A stretch of DNA of 64,000 nucleotides from Takakia lepidozioides (lineage: Eukaryota; Streptophyta; Takakiopsida; Takakiales; Takakiaceae). Position 1 is the stretch's first letter, and each line of letters begins with the position of its first letter. Both the position numbers and the translations under genes were made by a program. This document shows, piece by piece, positions 35,011-45,990 of the stretch. Below the pieces are notes generated by a model, which was not told the origin of the DNA, made no database searches, and saw only the letters and a list, made by a program, of their open reading frames with translations. The stretch covers positions 23,684,001-23,748,000 of the forward strand of contig CM060731.1 of assembly GCA_030704615.1 (NCBI GenBank), given 5' to 3'.

Positions 35011-36400
35011 AAAAATGCAGACATATTGCCAGAACATCGACCTTATGACTGTGCAATTGAGTTACAAGAAGGAGCCCAACCACCATTCGACCCAATCTAT
35101 AATTTATCCCAGACGGAGTTGGCTGCATTACGTGAGTACATTGATGAAAATTTGTCGAAGAACGTCATCCGACATTCAAAATCACCTGTGGGGGCGCCTA
35201 TCTTATTTGTGAAAAAGAAGGATGAATCATTACGCATGTGTATAGACTATCGCGGTCTCAACAAAGTCACAATTAAGAATCGTTATCCGTTGCCGCTGAT
35301 TTTTGGACTTCTCGACCAGCTGGGACGAGCAAAGATTTTCACCGAAAAATTGACTTGAGATGAGCTTATAACCTTGTACGGATTTTAAAAAAAAAACAAA
35401 TGAAAAACAGCTTTTCGAACAAGATATTGACATTTTGAATACAGTGTTATGCCTTTCGGTCTTACAAATGCTCCAGCAATTTTCCAACATATGATAAATG
35501 ACATCTTTCGAGAATTTTTAGATGACTTTGTAGTCATCTTTTTGGACGACATTTTGATATTTTCACAGAATGAAGAAGAACATGACTGCCATGTACGTCT
35601 TGTCCTTGATAAATTAAGAGAAAGAGGACTATATGCCAAGTTGGAAAAATGTCTTTTTCATCAATCTGAGGTCGAATTTCTGGGCTACATTATTTCTGAC
35701 AAAAGCGTCTTTATGGATTAGAAGAAAATACAAACCACTATCGAGTGGATTAAACCAACTTCGGTCCGAGATGTACAATGTTTTTTGGGATTTGTAAATT
35801 TCTATAGAATCTTCATCAATGACTACTCCAAGATTGCTGCACCATTGACACGACTCACAAGGAAGAACAAATTTATATGGGACGAGAAAGCTGACCAGGC
35901 ATTTGAAAGGCTGAACCAGACATTTACAACGGCTCCAATATTGGTACATGCAGACCCATCTAAACCATTCTTTTTGGAAGCAGATGCATGGGACTTTGCA
36001 CCTGACGCTATACTCTTTCTATACGGTACGGATGGTCGACTTCACCTTGTTGGTTTTTGTTCTCGCAAATTTTCCGCTGTAGAGATCAATTACGAAATCC
36101 ATGACAAAGAACTTCTAGCGATCATCGATGCTTTTGAGGAGTGACGTCATCTATTGGAGGGAGCTAAACATCAGGTCACTGTCTATACCGATCACAAAAA
36201 CCTCGAATATTTTATGAGTGCTCGTATTTTGAATCGACGTCAAGCAAGATGAGGTATGTCACTAGCATGGTTTGATTTTGTTATTGCCTATCGCCCTGGA
36301 CATCTTCACTAACCCGATGTTCTTTCTCGACGATCATATCTTGCGCGAAAAAAAATAGATGTAACTTTCGACAAACTTGAAACCAGCAAATCTCCAATTG
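35011..36400 (+). pseudogene. gypsy-2 reverse transcriptase and RNase H, multiple breaks
   Basis: RT motifs: [28 protein letters not shown], a damaged LDLR..Y block near 35350 with a frame change, VMPFGLTNAPAIFQHMI, and the active site FLDDILIF (35540-35563). The connection domain LGFVNFYRIFI follows after a TAG near 35718. RNase H has FFLEADAWDFAPDAIL, where the catalytic TDAS is changed to EADAW, and [10 protein letters not shown] beyond a TGA at 36142-36144. Expected Trp codons before RHLLEG and after RRQAR are TGA. The element is inactive. Confidence 0.8.
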
Positions 36401-38200
36401 AATATGCTATCCATGTCCACCTATGACGATGCAGAGATCATAAAGGAGATTCAGGAAGCACTGAAGAGCGACCAATTTGCTACGACACTACGAAATCAAC
36501 TAAATTGACCTCGAGACAACCCACATATTACAAACGACTTCGAATTCAAAGATGGTTTACTTTATTTCAAGGGACTTCCCTATGTACCTCCAGGACCTAC
36601 ACGACTTCGAATTCTTCAAACATGTCATGATCTTCCGGCTGTAGGACATTTCGGCTTCAACAAAACAATGGAATTGATATCCGGGGACTATTGGTGGCCG
36701 CAGATGTGGAAACTCGTGAAAGAATTTATAAAATTTTGCGACACGTGTACTAGAGCGAAGGGACCACGACATCGACCTTACGGTTTTCTTCAACCATTAC
36801 CCATTCCCAAGGGTCCATGGTCGTCGGTGTCTATGGATTTTATTACGGACCTTCCAATTTTCAAGACCACCGATTCAATCCTTGTTATTGTAGATCGTTT
36901 TACGAAGATGACACGTTTCATTCCATGTAATAAGACGGTTACCGGCGAGGAAACTGCACGACTCTTCCTCAATAATATCTACCGCATTCATGGACTCCCG
37001 AAGAACATCGTATCTGATCGAGGACCACAGTTCATATCAAATTTCTGGAGGGGATTATTTCACATATTGGATACGAAGATCAACCTGGCTACAACTAATC
37101 ATCCACAGACTGATGATCAAACCGAACGCTTAAACCAGATTTTGGAGCAATATCTTCGCTGTACGATAGATTATCACGAAGATAATTGGACGGACCTTCT
37201 ATCATTGGCTGAGTTTGCCTACAACAACACTATACATTCTTCGACCAAGCAAACTCCATTTTTCTCCAATTATGGTCATCATCCTCGAGCAAACCAATGT
37301 TGGGCGGTTATTTGAATTTCTCTCTAATACCCGGCGGTTACCTATCCAGTTATATATATATATATATATATATATGACCGGCGAAGGTGAAAAAAAGAAG
37401 TAACCGGTCCAGTTAGGAACAGGCGGAGGTCACGCATTCAAATAACTGAGCAATAAACCTCTTAAAGAACCGCCCAATACCCGTGGTTATTTGATGAAAA
37501 TCACCGGTTATTTGAGATTTTTGTAAGTAACCGTAACCGCTGAGGTTATATTTAGCCATAAAAAATTTAATAACCGCAACCGCGGTTAATAGTTTCCTAA
37601 AATTCGAAACAACCGAAACCGCCAGTTATGAAAAAAATCAAATAACCGCCTAACATTGGAGCAAACCCTTTCTACATGAAGACTGTTGGAAGCGTTGCTG
37701 CAAAAAACCTTGCTACTCATCTTGCTACGATTCACAAGGAGATTACATTCCACCTCGCAGAAGCTCAAAAACAATACAAGCAGTATGCAGATTAACATCG
37801 CCGACTCCAACCCCAGTTCAAGGTCGGAGATCGTGTGTGGCTTCTTCGACGGGACATATAAACCTCGCGACCATCAAGGAAGTTGGATTATCAAAATTAT
37901 TCGACAAATAAATCCAGTCAGTTTTCGACTTGAACTCCCACGAAGTATGCACATCCATCTAGTCTTTCATGTTTCATTATTTGAGTTGTATCATCCATCG
38001 AATATTCCAAGGAGAGTCTCCGTACCACCTCCACCAATCGAAGTCAATCGGGAAATCGAGTATGAAGTCGACGAAGGCCTAGACTCTCGCATCAAGTATA
38101 AATGTCTCGAGTATTTCGTACATTGGAAAGACTAAGATATCAACGAATGAACATGGGAACCTTCATCCAACCTCCAATGCATCTGACAAAGTCCAAGAGT
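36400..38200 (+). pseudogene. gypsy-2 integrase and C-terminal chromodomain, split by a MITE
   Basis: The zinc region ends in FCDTCTRAKGPRHRPYG. The catalytic core shows VSMDFITDLP, VSDRGPQFISNFW and NHPQTDDQTERLNQ (the expected Gly before Q is Asp). Coding sequence is interrupted at 37295 by the hAT-like MITE and resumes at 37667 with a helix and then QPQFKVGDRVWLL (GPY-type region). The C-terminus EYEVDEGLDSRIKYK, YFVHWKD and TWEPSSNL (38058-38170) is a chromodomain with two stops, which places the element in the chromovirus group. Confidence 0.8.
37295..37658. mobile_element. hAT-like MITE, 364 bp, inside gypsy-2 integrase
   Basis: Flanked by a perfect 8-bp direct repeat GAGCAAAC (37287-37294 and 37659-37666). 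Terminal inverted repeats are CAATGTTGGGCGGTTATTTG at the left and its near-perfect complement at the right (one mismatch in the first 20). An 8-bp duplication and a CA..G terminus are hAT hallmarks. It has no coding capacity. Subterminal AACCGC/GCGGTT motifs are repeated many times, and a (TA) microsatellite lies at about 37350-37374. Confidence 0.85.
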
Positions 38201-38830
38201 TTCATCAACGATATCCAGCTAAGCCCCAAGCTACACGTCAATAAGACGTCACAACGATGATGTCAGCCAAGTTAGCTTCAAGGTGAAGACTCCACATTCA
38301 GTGTACCTGATATACGTTAAGGTGGGAGGAGCACCACACATCAGTACATATAGCTACACTTCCAGCACTCTTGCATCTTGTATTGGCAGCATGGAGTCAC
38401 AAGAACTAGATACATTGGAGCTGTCGCTTAACCGACTAACAGATCAGCCGTTCCGACTCTCACGACCTTCAACATCACGCCGACGCTCTCGAGACGATGG
38501 GCCACCAATGTGACGCGTACTTTCTCGTCTGGACCCCGTATGATGGCAAGGGGAGCCTACTCGCCAAGTATTTGGCTCTTCGTTCTTGACTCAAATGATT
38601 TATAGGTCCCTGCAACCATCGATAGTGTCCAACACCTTCAACTTGAGACCACGCAGTGATTTGAGCATTCTGATTTTCGAAGCTGCCTTCAAACATGATT
38701 TCGTTGCCCTCTGGGTCCAAAGCCTTAACCTCCAACAAGATTATCAGATAAGTATCATTCGCTGGATTTTGGATTTTCTCCAACTCTAAGCAAGTCCAAG
38801 ATTTTACCGCTCATCTTGGAACTCGGCGCT

Positions 38831-38845
38831 AGAGGAGGGGGGTGA
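38831..38845 (+). promoter_or_regulatory. gypsy-2 polypurine tract
   Basis: AGAGGAGGGGGGTGA lies immediately before the 3' LTR start TGTCACGG. Confidence 0.7.
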
Positions 38846-39387
38846 TGTCACGGACATAGCCCAGAGGAACTTACTAGGAATAAATACCAGAAGTTACGAA
38901 GTTACCAAGTTACCATGTTATCATGTGATTTACTATGATCAACCATGAGTTACCAAGTTACCGGGAGTTTACCAAATTACCGAGAGTAACTTGGGAAACT
39001 GCTCAAGAAACTTCATTTGGAAGAAACTTCTCCATCAAGAAACCTCAATTGGAGAAGCTTACCGGGGAATTTCCTAGTAGCCAGTATATTTAGGAGGCGA
39101 GACTAGACACTCTTCAGTCTTGCCAACACAAGTTCAAACTACTCTTGTTTCCAGTTCCAGTACTCCAGTTCAGCTTCCAGTACTCTAGCCCAGTTTCCAA
39201 CATTCCAATATTCAAGTCGAGTTCCAATATCTTGTACTCTTGTCCATTGTTATAATGATCATCTTGATTCATGTTTACCCATGATACATTCGGCCACGCC
39301 GACCTTGACTTCTTGTCTAGTCTTGTACCTCTAGTCTGATTTCTTGTTTGTGTTCAGTCGTGTTCAGTCATGTTCTCGTCCTTGACA
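38846..39387 (+). repeat. gypsy-2 3' LTR
   Basis: 542 bp, TGTCACGGACATAGCCC to CGTCCTTGACA. It is clearly homologous to 32532-33152 over its length, with substitutions and several indels, so the insertion is not recent. Confidence 0.9.
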
Positions 39388-40167
39388 ACCACATCTTTTT
39401 CCATCACCTTAGTGCCTACTATGCTCCATAACCTACAATGCACGTGATACCCGACCGCACCTCCTGAGCCAATGTACACATCCGGTCATCCATGGTCTTC
39501 GTATCACTCGACACAACCAAACAGTCTGGCATCTCCACAAACTATTCACAAACGCGCCGAAACCCGATGGTTCACACTCATTTACGCCGATACCTTCCAG
39601 GGGAGGCAACCAGACCACACTGTGCTGCCATGGTTTATACCATCACATGCACCCAACCACCCTGCTCATGCCCCGCCCGGCTATGCCCGGACATACTCAT
39701 TATCTAGGGACTACCCGTTAATGCCTCACCACCTACCTCACCATCCCCACAGTTCATCATCCACTTTATTGAGTTTACATTCTGCCACGATCGATACCCC
39801 AACGATTCAATCTTAGAAAAACGACAAAAATACGTCCCACTCATTCTTGCAATTTGTCGACAAGGATGGAAGACTGGCCCACTCACAGTCGTCGCTGCTG
39901 GAACTCGGGGCGACATACACTACGCCAGTCTCAATGATTTACATGATAACTTCAAAATACCCATTCTCCCAATCCATCAATGCTTCAAAGCAATCCACCT
40001 TACAGCTCTCTGCTCCTTTACAACCATTATCACCAACAAATGCCAACTCGAAGCTAGCTTTTCTAGTGCATCCTGGGTCCCCCTGGGAACCCAGGGGGTT
40101 CATAGCAGACCCCTCCCTCTCTCTCCTCGGTTACCTGATGTACCATAGGACACCCTTTCTTTTATAG
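39388..40167 (+). mobile_element. LINE-2 3' part, continued after gypsy-2
   Basis: LINE coding sequence resumes directly after the gypsy-2 LTR. Recognisable by comparison with the inverted copy at 40256-41130: a CPARLCPDIL block and FIIHFIEFTFCHDR (in separate frames here) match CPTRLCPDILL and LTIHFIEFTDCHDR there. Broken by stops. It ends near the dispersed short repeat at 40168. Confidence 0.6.
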
Positions 40168-40256
40168 AGCCCACCTCCGAAAGGGGGCAGTAGCCGCAAG
40201 GCGAAGTGACTCTTAGTTACGCCGGCTACGGTCGGAGTCTTCTCTCTCTCTCTCTA
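40168..40256. repeat. Dispersed short repeat, copy 1
   Basis: About 85 bp: GCCCACCTCCGAAAGGGGGC, then AGTAGCCGCAAGGCGAAGTG, ACTCTTAGTTACGCCGGCT, a variable part and GTCTTCTCTCTCTCTCTC. Nearly the same sequence is at 40762-40850, and a shorter match at 44872-44940. It could be the end of a short retroposon or satellite-like unit; I do not recognise it. Confidence 0.8.
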
Positions 40257-41130
40257 GCTGTGAGAGAACGGAGCGCCGTGAGGTGGATAGCTTTACAACA
40301 TTTGTGTATAGGGGGATTTGGGATTTTAAAGTTCTTGTAGAGTGCAGAAACTAACATTGTGGATGTCATCTTTGGTTTTGGCAGTGATGACGGTTAGAGG
40401 GCCGGTACTGGTCCAACCTCATTGGCGGATAGCTAGGATAAGCGAAGCATATTTTTGTCGTTTGTCGAGGAGCTGGGCTAGCGATCGTGGCAGTCCGTGA
40501 ATTCAATAAAGTGTATGGTGAGGTTTGGGGATGGGGCATTGGGTGGCGTGGCGTTTATGGGCAGACCCTGTACAAGCAGGATATCCGGGCATAATCTAGT
40601 GGGGCATGTGCAAGGTGAACTCGTGGGGCCGACAAGTACATGGGAGTAGCCATTGTGGTACAGAGTGATCAGGAGGTCTGCCTTGGTAGGTACCGGCGTT
40701 AATGAGTGAGAACCAGCGAGTTTCAATGCGGCGTAAGAGAAGTTTGTGCCAGACTATAATAGGGCCCACCCTCAAAAAGGGGCAGTAGCCGCGAGGTGAA
40801 GTGACTCTTAGTTACGCCGGCTTCGGCCGGTGTCTTCTCTCTCTCTCTATCTGTGCCAGACTGTATGGTTATGTCGGGTTATACAAGCCATGAATGACGG
40901 GGTGAGTATATTGGCTGAGGAGGTGGGCCAGGTATCATGGACCATGTGGGTGTGTTAGCAAAGTGGACAGTTCGGGGATGCGTATAGAAGTGGCTAGAAG
41001 ATGTGTTTGCGTTGGCAAAAGTCCCATCCAACTGAAACACAATTTTTTTATGTAGGACCTTTGGTGTGGAATGATGTATACAATGATCGCAAGAATCTGC
41101 AATCAAAGTAACATTTGTGGGCACTTAGAA
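40256..41130 (-). mobile_element. LINE-2 C-terminal fragment, inverted copy
   Basis: Minus-strand frames at 40478-40726 and 40879-41124 encode protein matching the plus-strand LINE-2 tail: NANTSSSHFYTHPRTVHF corresponds to NANTFSGH and the following residues near 32510-32540 and 39390. LCPDILLVQGLPINA and FIEFTDCHDR also match. Each fragment is broken. The dispersed short repeat (copy 2) sits inside it at 40762-40850. Confidence 0.65.
40762..40850. repeat. Dispersed short repeat, copy 2
   Basis: GCCCACCCTCAAAAAGGGGC, AGTAGCCGCGAGGTGAAGTG, ACTCTTAGTTACGCCGGCTT, then GTCTTCTCTCTCTCTCTA. Same orientation as copy 1 although the surrounding LINE pieces are in opposite orientations, so it moved separately or inserted later. 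Confidence 0.8.
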
Positions 41131-41471
41131 GCCAAGGGCTCAGTAGAGCAACTTGGGGTCAATTTGCCCCCCATACTTCATCTACAAGCACCCCCTCCCC
41201 CTATATTTTTGGTGGTTCATTCTGATATTTGCTGAGAGCACATGGTATATGCCCCAAATCCAGAATATGGAGGCCAATCACTCAACAAAAATTTGTAACT
41301 GGTTTTCAATTCGTTTTTAATTTATGGTATGTTGTTTTGGTATAATATCCCATTTACAACGATCAAATCTCCTAAGATTTTCTCCTTGTTGATCTTGTCA
41401 GTAGGGATGTCATTGTCTGGATCATCCATGTGAATGTATGGGTTTAGGAAGTTATAGCTAGGCAACGTAGG
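41131..41471. other. Unassigned spacer
   Basis: No coding or repeat signal recognised apart from a C-rich run (CACCCCCTCCCCC near 41190). Confidence 0.3.
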
Positions 41472-41478
41472 GTATATA

Positions 41479-42043
41479 GTGCGGGTCCGGGTTTTGGACA
41501 TGGGTACCCGGCGGATACGGACCGAGACCCGTGTAATCTCAAAAAACCCGACCCCGGACCCTAAAATGAACCCAGACCCGGACCCGCTTGCTAGGTCTAA
41601 AACCCGTTAAACACGCCAAGTCCAGAACCCGTTAAACCCGCTACCCATGGCCTGTATAGCATAACAGGTCAGGGTCCGGGCTTTAACTTTTAATAAACAA
41701 ATAAATAAATAAATAGAAATTGTTTCTAAAAATTAAAAATGTATTATTTATCGGACATTTATTTATTTAAATATGATAGAAAAAATTATTTCTAATTAAT
41801 CTTATTTTTTTAATTTATTTAATCAATTAATCAGGACCCGGATCCGAACCCATGAACCCGTCAATTTTTTCCAGCAACTACCCGGACCCGGACGAGACTC
41901 CGTCTTCAAAAACCCGGACCCGAACCCGGACCGGGATTTTCCAAATTTCAAAAACCCAAATCCGGACCCGGAGTAGGCTCCAAAAAAATACCCCGACCCG
42001 GACCCGGCGGGTTCCTTAAAAAGGCACAACCCGCACAACACTC
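41479..42043. mobile_element. hAT-like non-autonomous element, GGACCCGG-rich
   Basis: Flanked by GTATATA on both sides (41472-41478 and 42044-42050). The left end GTGCGGGTCCGGG and the right end CCCGCACAACACTC are imperfect inverted repeats. Both subterminal regions are packed with ACCCGGACCCG units and their complements around an AT-rich core (41690-41830). No coding capacity. The design is the same as in the MITE at 37295: hAT-like ends with repeated subterminal hexamers, but a different sequence family. Confidence 0.55.
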
Positions 42044-42050
42044 GTATATA

Positions 42051-43200
42051 CAGTTTTTGTCGAAAAGCACGTTTTGTCTTGTGGCAACATTTCCTCTACC
42101 TAGCAATCCAGTCTGCATAGGAATGGTAGGGGTCCGCGCTAGATAGGATGAGGTGGCGAGAATGAACAAATAGTGTTATTTTCTTGACCCGTAGTCTGTG
42201 ATATGATGATTTATGTGAGATGAAGTGAGTAGAGAATGGGAGATAAGTATATACGATGTGGGGAGTAACGACGTGATAATGGTAATTGTCATGGTAAATA
42301 TCATGGTAATTGTCATGATAATGGTGATAGTCATGGAGTAAAGTCATGGAGTAAAAGTATTTGTGTAAAATTGTTTGAGGAGAGTAGTGCATGCTTGAAA
42401 TTGATAGAACGAGAGATGGTCACTTTGCCCACATTGCTTGTTGAGAGGAGGACGGAGATGTTTGATAGTCCGTGTTTGGGAGAGAGCCTGTAAAACAGAG
42501 ATGAGGGTTAGATCGATGTACAGTCAGTGCGAAGCAAATATGGGGGGCTACATTTTGGAGCGCGCGGGGTACATTAAGGCAGCACTAGTAAGGGAGAAAT
42601 AGATAAGTTGAGTTGGTGACCTGTGCTGAGACTAAGCTCAGGCAGATATAAATTGAGAGGTCTTGTACTTAGATAAGTAAATTGTGTTACCATGGATGGC
42701 GGTTGACATGGGGAAGTCTGATGAGATTGCTGGTCTTGAGCAACAGAGTGCCTTTGGAGTTTGTGTGGCTGATCCTGCTGGACAGTGGGTTGCCACTTGA
42801 ATTTGGGAGGCCATCTAGGACATAATAACTGTACATCAGAGAGTGATGACAATATATTGTATGCAATGCGAAGTATTTTTATCAAGGAGGAGGGGAGTAG
42901 CCAAGACTGGGGAGAGGGGTGAGTGTGCTCCCTGAGAGTAAAGCGACATTGAGATGATTGGGGATGAAGGTGGAGCCGCCACTGCTACCACTGCCAGGGC
43001 TCCGGAGTGCTCTTACTGGCAGCTGCCTTCCTGATGCTGTTGTGCTGGTGCTGAGGATGCATTGAGGCACGGGCAGGGACGATGATCCAGCGGGAAGACA
43101 TGCGAGTGGAGGGAGTGGTGGGCGAGCTGGGAAGGTTGAGAGGCCAACAGTTCGGGGTGGCGCCGTCCTTAGGGCAATGCTGCTTGGAAGAGAGAGTCAC
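42051..43200. other. Unassigned region
   Basis: Contains an imperfect simple repeat of CATGGTAATTGTCATGATAA units at about 42275-42350. Otherwise there are short frames on both strands without recognisable domains. It may belong to the minus-strand retroelement next to it. Confidence 0.3.
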
Positions 43201-43999
43201 TCGAGCATGGGAGTAGCTTTTGAAGTCCCAAACATAAGACAGAGCGCTGTTTGCTGCGACAGCAGGGCTCTTCATAGAGCAAAAATACTCAGACTGGTGT
43301 CTCACATGAGCTGTGCTATGGAGCCTTTGTAGCAGGAAGTTACTGATGGCTGCAATCCTGTCATGTTTCCTGAAGCACTTGACATGCGTCCCTGATGGGG
43401 TGAGCGACCACAGAGATGATATGAGGTGAGAGGGTTCCCTGCGGTAATAAGCCCCATGTGCTTGTTTTGTACTCCATGGTTATAGGTCCGTTCGTGTCAG
43501 ATTGACCCTGGGAACGTGAGCAATATTTTGCTCACAAAATTTTCTGCTCTCGTGAGCTGCTCACACTCTAGCATTCCCCCTTGCGAATGGGCACCTGCAC
43601 TTGCTTTGAATCAGCTCTCTTAACATGGATCATATGTCGCTGGATGCCCAGCAGGGCATCTGTTTGCTGCAACCAATCCAAGCCAAGTAACAATAGCTGA
43701 CAATGGCCAATACATCAGCTGCACATGCATCTTGCTAAAGCTATGGTGGCCTTCACTAAACCCAAGGGAGAATAGGTGGTACTATCAACAATGGTGACAG
43801 ACAGGCCCTTAGCACTCATGAGCTTGCTACCCATAAGTTGAACAAGTAAGTGTGGAAGGGTAGTGACAGTACAACCTGTATCTATAATACATGAATGGGA
43901 TATGTCATTCATGGTACATCTAGCAATCCATGGTTGGGCAGTGGTTTTCCTACCAGCCTTGGCACTCCTACAATTAAAAATTTTGAACTCTCGACACAT
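43100..43999 (-). pseudogene. Retropepsin fragment of an LTR retrotransposon
   Basis: Minus-strand frame 43999-43715 has ISHSCIIDTGCTVTTLPHLL with a DTG aspartic-protease motif, then VTIVDSTTYSPLGLVKATI. After one stop, LLLLGLDWLQQTDALLG (about 43700-43650) matches the retroelement ILGMDWL tail. Lower coordinates on the same strand stay weakly open with stops. No RT was found, so only a fragment is left. Its sequence is not obviously that of gypsy-1 or gypsy-2. Confidence 0.6.
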
Positions 44000-44431
44000 G
44001 TTTGCCCCCTATCTCCACCATGTAATTGTCGTCATATAACTATTCGTGGTTAGCACGACAGGGGAGGTTGTGCATGTTGTGGGACTTAGTATTGAGCATG
44101 CGATCAAGCCAAACCTAGCGGTGTTGTCAAAGAAGATGAGGCACAGCGTCTAAGTCCCCTGGTGTACTTGGTCTCTCAGTTGACAATATACGAATACTTT
44201 GAAGAAGTTGTCACACACAGTAGATCACACAGCCTTGTACACAAAATCACACCACCCTGTAGAGGTCCGGTAGTGTCTTTTATACTAATCAGCTTATACC
44301 GTTATACAACAGCCAAAAGCCTTAAGTATTTGTCAGAGTGATCTGTCATCATCTGACTCACGTTCAACAGCACTGTCTAGGTAGTTATACCACCAGATCT
44401 GAACAAGGATATCTAACTCGTTATAGGCGGT

Positions 44432-44451
44432 GTATATATATATATATATAC
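44432..44451. repeat. TA dinucleotide microsatellite
   Basis: GTATATATATATATATATATAC; no gene nearby. A-rich runs follow at 44500-44572. Confidence 0.8.
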
Positions 44452-44635
44452 AATAACATTAAGGTGTTGTAGACCCAAATCAATACTACCTACTTCCAAT
44501 TTTTTTTAAATAAAGATAGTCTTAGAAACTTAGTCAAAAAAATTAAAAAAAAAATTAAAAAAAAAAAAAGTGGGACGAAGGCCCTGTTAACATACTACCT
44601 TCTAATGTTAAGTCCAAGCTACTTTTATAATTGTT

Positions 44636-44850
44636 GCCCAAGTCAATAAAACCCCCACTTTTGGCAATAAAATATAGACGCCTCCGAAGGGACGGTAAAT
44701 TATGGTGCCTCTTCACAACAAGGGCTACCACCTTCCAGCTGAAAGGTGGACACCTTCATGACACACCAGACTGCGGTTTGAACCCACAACCACATCCAAC
44801 CTGGTATGTGCCCATTACCACTAGGCTACATGTTGGGTGGCAAACACACC
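44636..44850 (-). mobile_element. tRNA-derived SINE
   Basis: On the minus strand a pol III type-2 promoter is visible: A box TAGCCTAGTGGTAATGGGC (complement of about 44810-44829) and B box GGGTTCAAACC (complement of 44775-44785), about 30 bp apart. This is a tRNA-like head, with no full tRNA fold that I can draw. The body runs to about 44636. The third dispersed short repeat lies just beyond the head at 44872. Confidence 0.6.
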
Positions 44851-44871
44851 AAATAAAGGTTAGGGATGAAC

Positions 44872-44940
44872 GGAGCAGTAATCACAAGGTGAAGTGCCTC
44901 TTAGTTACGCCAGCTCTGCCCCAAGTCTTCTCTCTCTCTC
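44872..44940. repeat. Dispersed short repeat, copy 3
   Basis: AGCAGTAATCACAAGGTGAAGTG, CCTCTTAGTTACGCCAGCT and AAGTCTTCTCTCTCTCTC: the same unit as at 40168 and 40762, more diverged and missing its first 20 bp. Confidence 0.7.
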
Positions 44941-45459
44941 AGGGATGAGCTCAAAGCATGATACAACAAAAGAGGACCATCCAAAGCAAACAAGGCACAT
45001 GAAGAAGACACGTGAAAGACACACATGAAGCGGCAGTGTTTATAAATCTAGCGAAAAATCGCCAGATTTCGACCTGAAAAATGGGTCGACTACCTTTATA
45101 AAGGAATTACAGGAGTAAAAATAAAAAAATTCGCCAGAAAGCACCATTGGTTAAATTTCTGGAGCCAAAATTTTCCTACGTGGACCTATTAAATATGACA
45201 CCTGTTATATAGCTACATTTCTAACCTTGCCACCTCGTTATTCTCGCCATATGGGCACTGGGTAGAATTTACATGTAGCCTTTGTGGTGATTTAGGAAAA
45301 GTTTAAAAAAAAAACACACTAAGAAGCGGCTAGACGGGTATGGCTCCTTGTTGCGAATAGTGAAATCTACTTTCATCCATAATAAACCTCATCCCTTTAT
45401 TTTTCATAAAGTATTAGGATAGCCTATGCCGTTGGCCCACGTGTTTAGTGTCATCTAAG

Positions 45460-45990
45460 TCCAAGTGCAATCCCCTATGTATCCAAGTAAGTATGCTATG
45501 TTGGGGGCATTTGAGCCCAAGTGCAATATTCTATGTACCGAAGTGCATCTCCCATGTACCCTGCACATGTCTTTTTGGTTGACATGCCTTGCTCCGGAGG
45601 GACAGCCTGGGCAACCCCATCAAACTACCCTGCACATGTCTTTTTGGCTGACATGCCTTGCTCTGGAGGGACCGCCTGGACAGACATACACCACCTTACC
45701 CTCACGCCATAAATGCAGGCAGTCGTGTTTTTTAGTCACTCCAGCATGTCCGGCCGGGCCTAGAGGGCCTATATCCAGGAGAAAAGTAGGGTGCGGACCA
45801 GGTCCGGGGGCTCCTTTGCCGTTGCTAGGGCATTTATGGACCCCCCTGGAGATGCTCTTAGATTACACATGCTTGGGCCTCTAGTTTGATGGGGTTGCCG
45901 CTAGGGGAGGGTAGTGTTGGAGGCCGTAGGAGGTTATCATTGCAGTGTACCCCCGGTGGAGATGCTCTAAGCCCAAGTGCAATCTCCTAG
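45460..45990. repeat. Complex tandem repeat region
   Basis: A 69-bp unit beginning ACCCTGCACATGTCTTTTTGG occurs at 45558 and 45627. A separate phrase CCAAGTGCAAT..CTA.GTA(T)CC(G)AAGT recurs at about 45461, 45512 and 45970. GGAGATGCTCT occurs at 45850 and 45959 as a direct repeat and may mark element ends. Frames here are explained by the repeats. Confidence 0.6.

Larger units (their letters stand above)
32532..39387 (+). mobile_element. Ty3/gypsy-2, full-length chromovirus-type LTR retrotransposon
   Basis: Two LTRs in direct orientation (32532-33152 and 38846-39387), both starting TGTCACGGACATAGCCC and ending CTTGA(T/C)A. The flanking 5-mers GCCAC and ACCAC are a target duplication with one change. 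Between them lie Gag, protease, RT, RNase H, integrase and a chromodomain in normal Ty3/gypsy order, broken by many stops and frameshifts. It was inserted into LINE-2, and a MITE was later inserted into its integrase region. Confidence 0.9.

Noticed and set aside
41500-42040. GSGF-repeat protein on the minus strand
   Set aside because: The frame is created by the ACCCGG subterminal repeats of a hAT-like element.
44811-44829. Functional tRNA gene
   Set aside because: A and B boxes are present, but no acceptor stem or full cloverleaf can be drawn, so a SINE head fits better.
45465-45884. 139-codon frame as a small gene
   Set aside because: It runs through a 69-bp tandem repeat and has repeat-derived protein with no family match.
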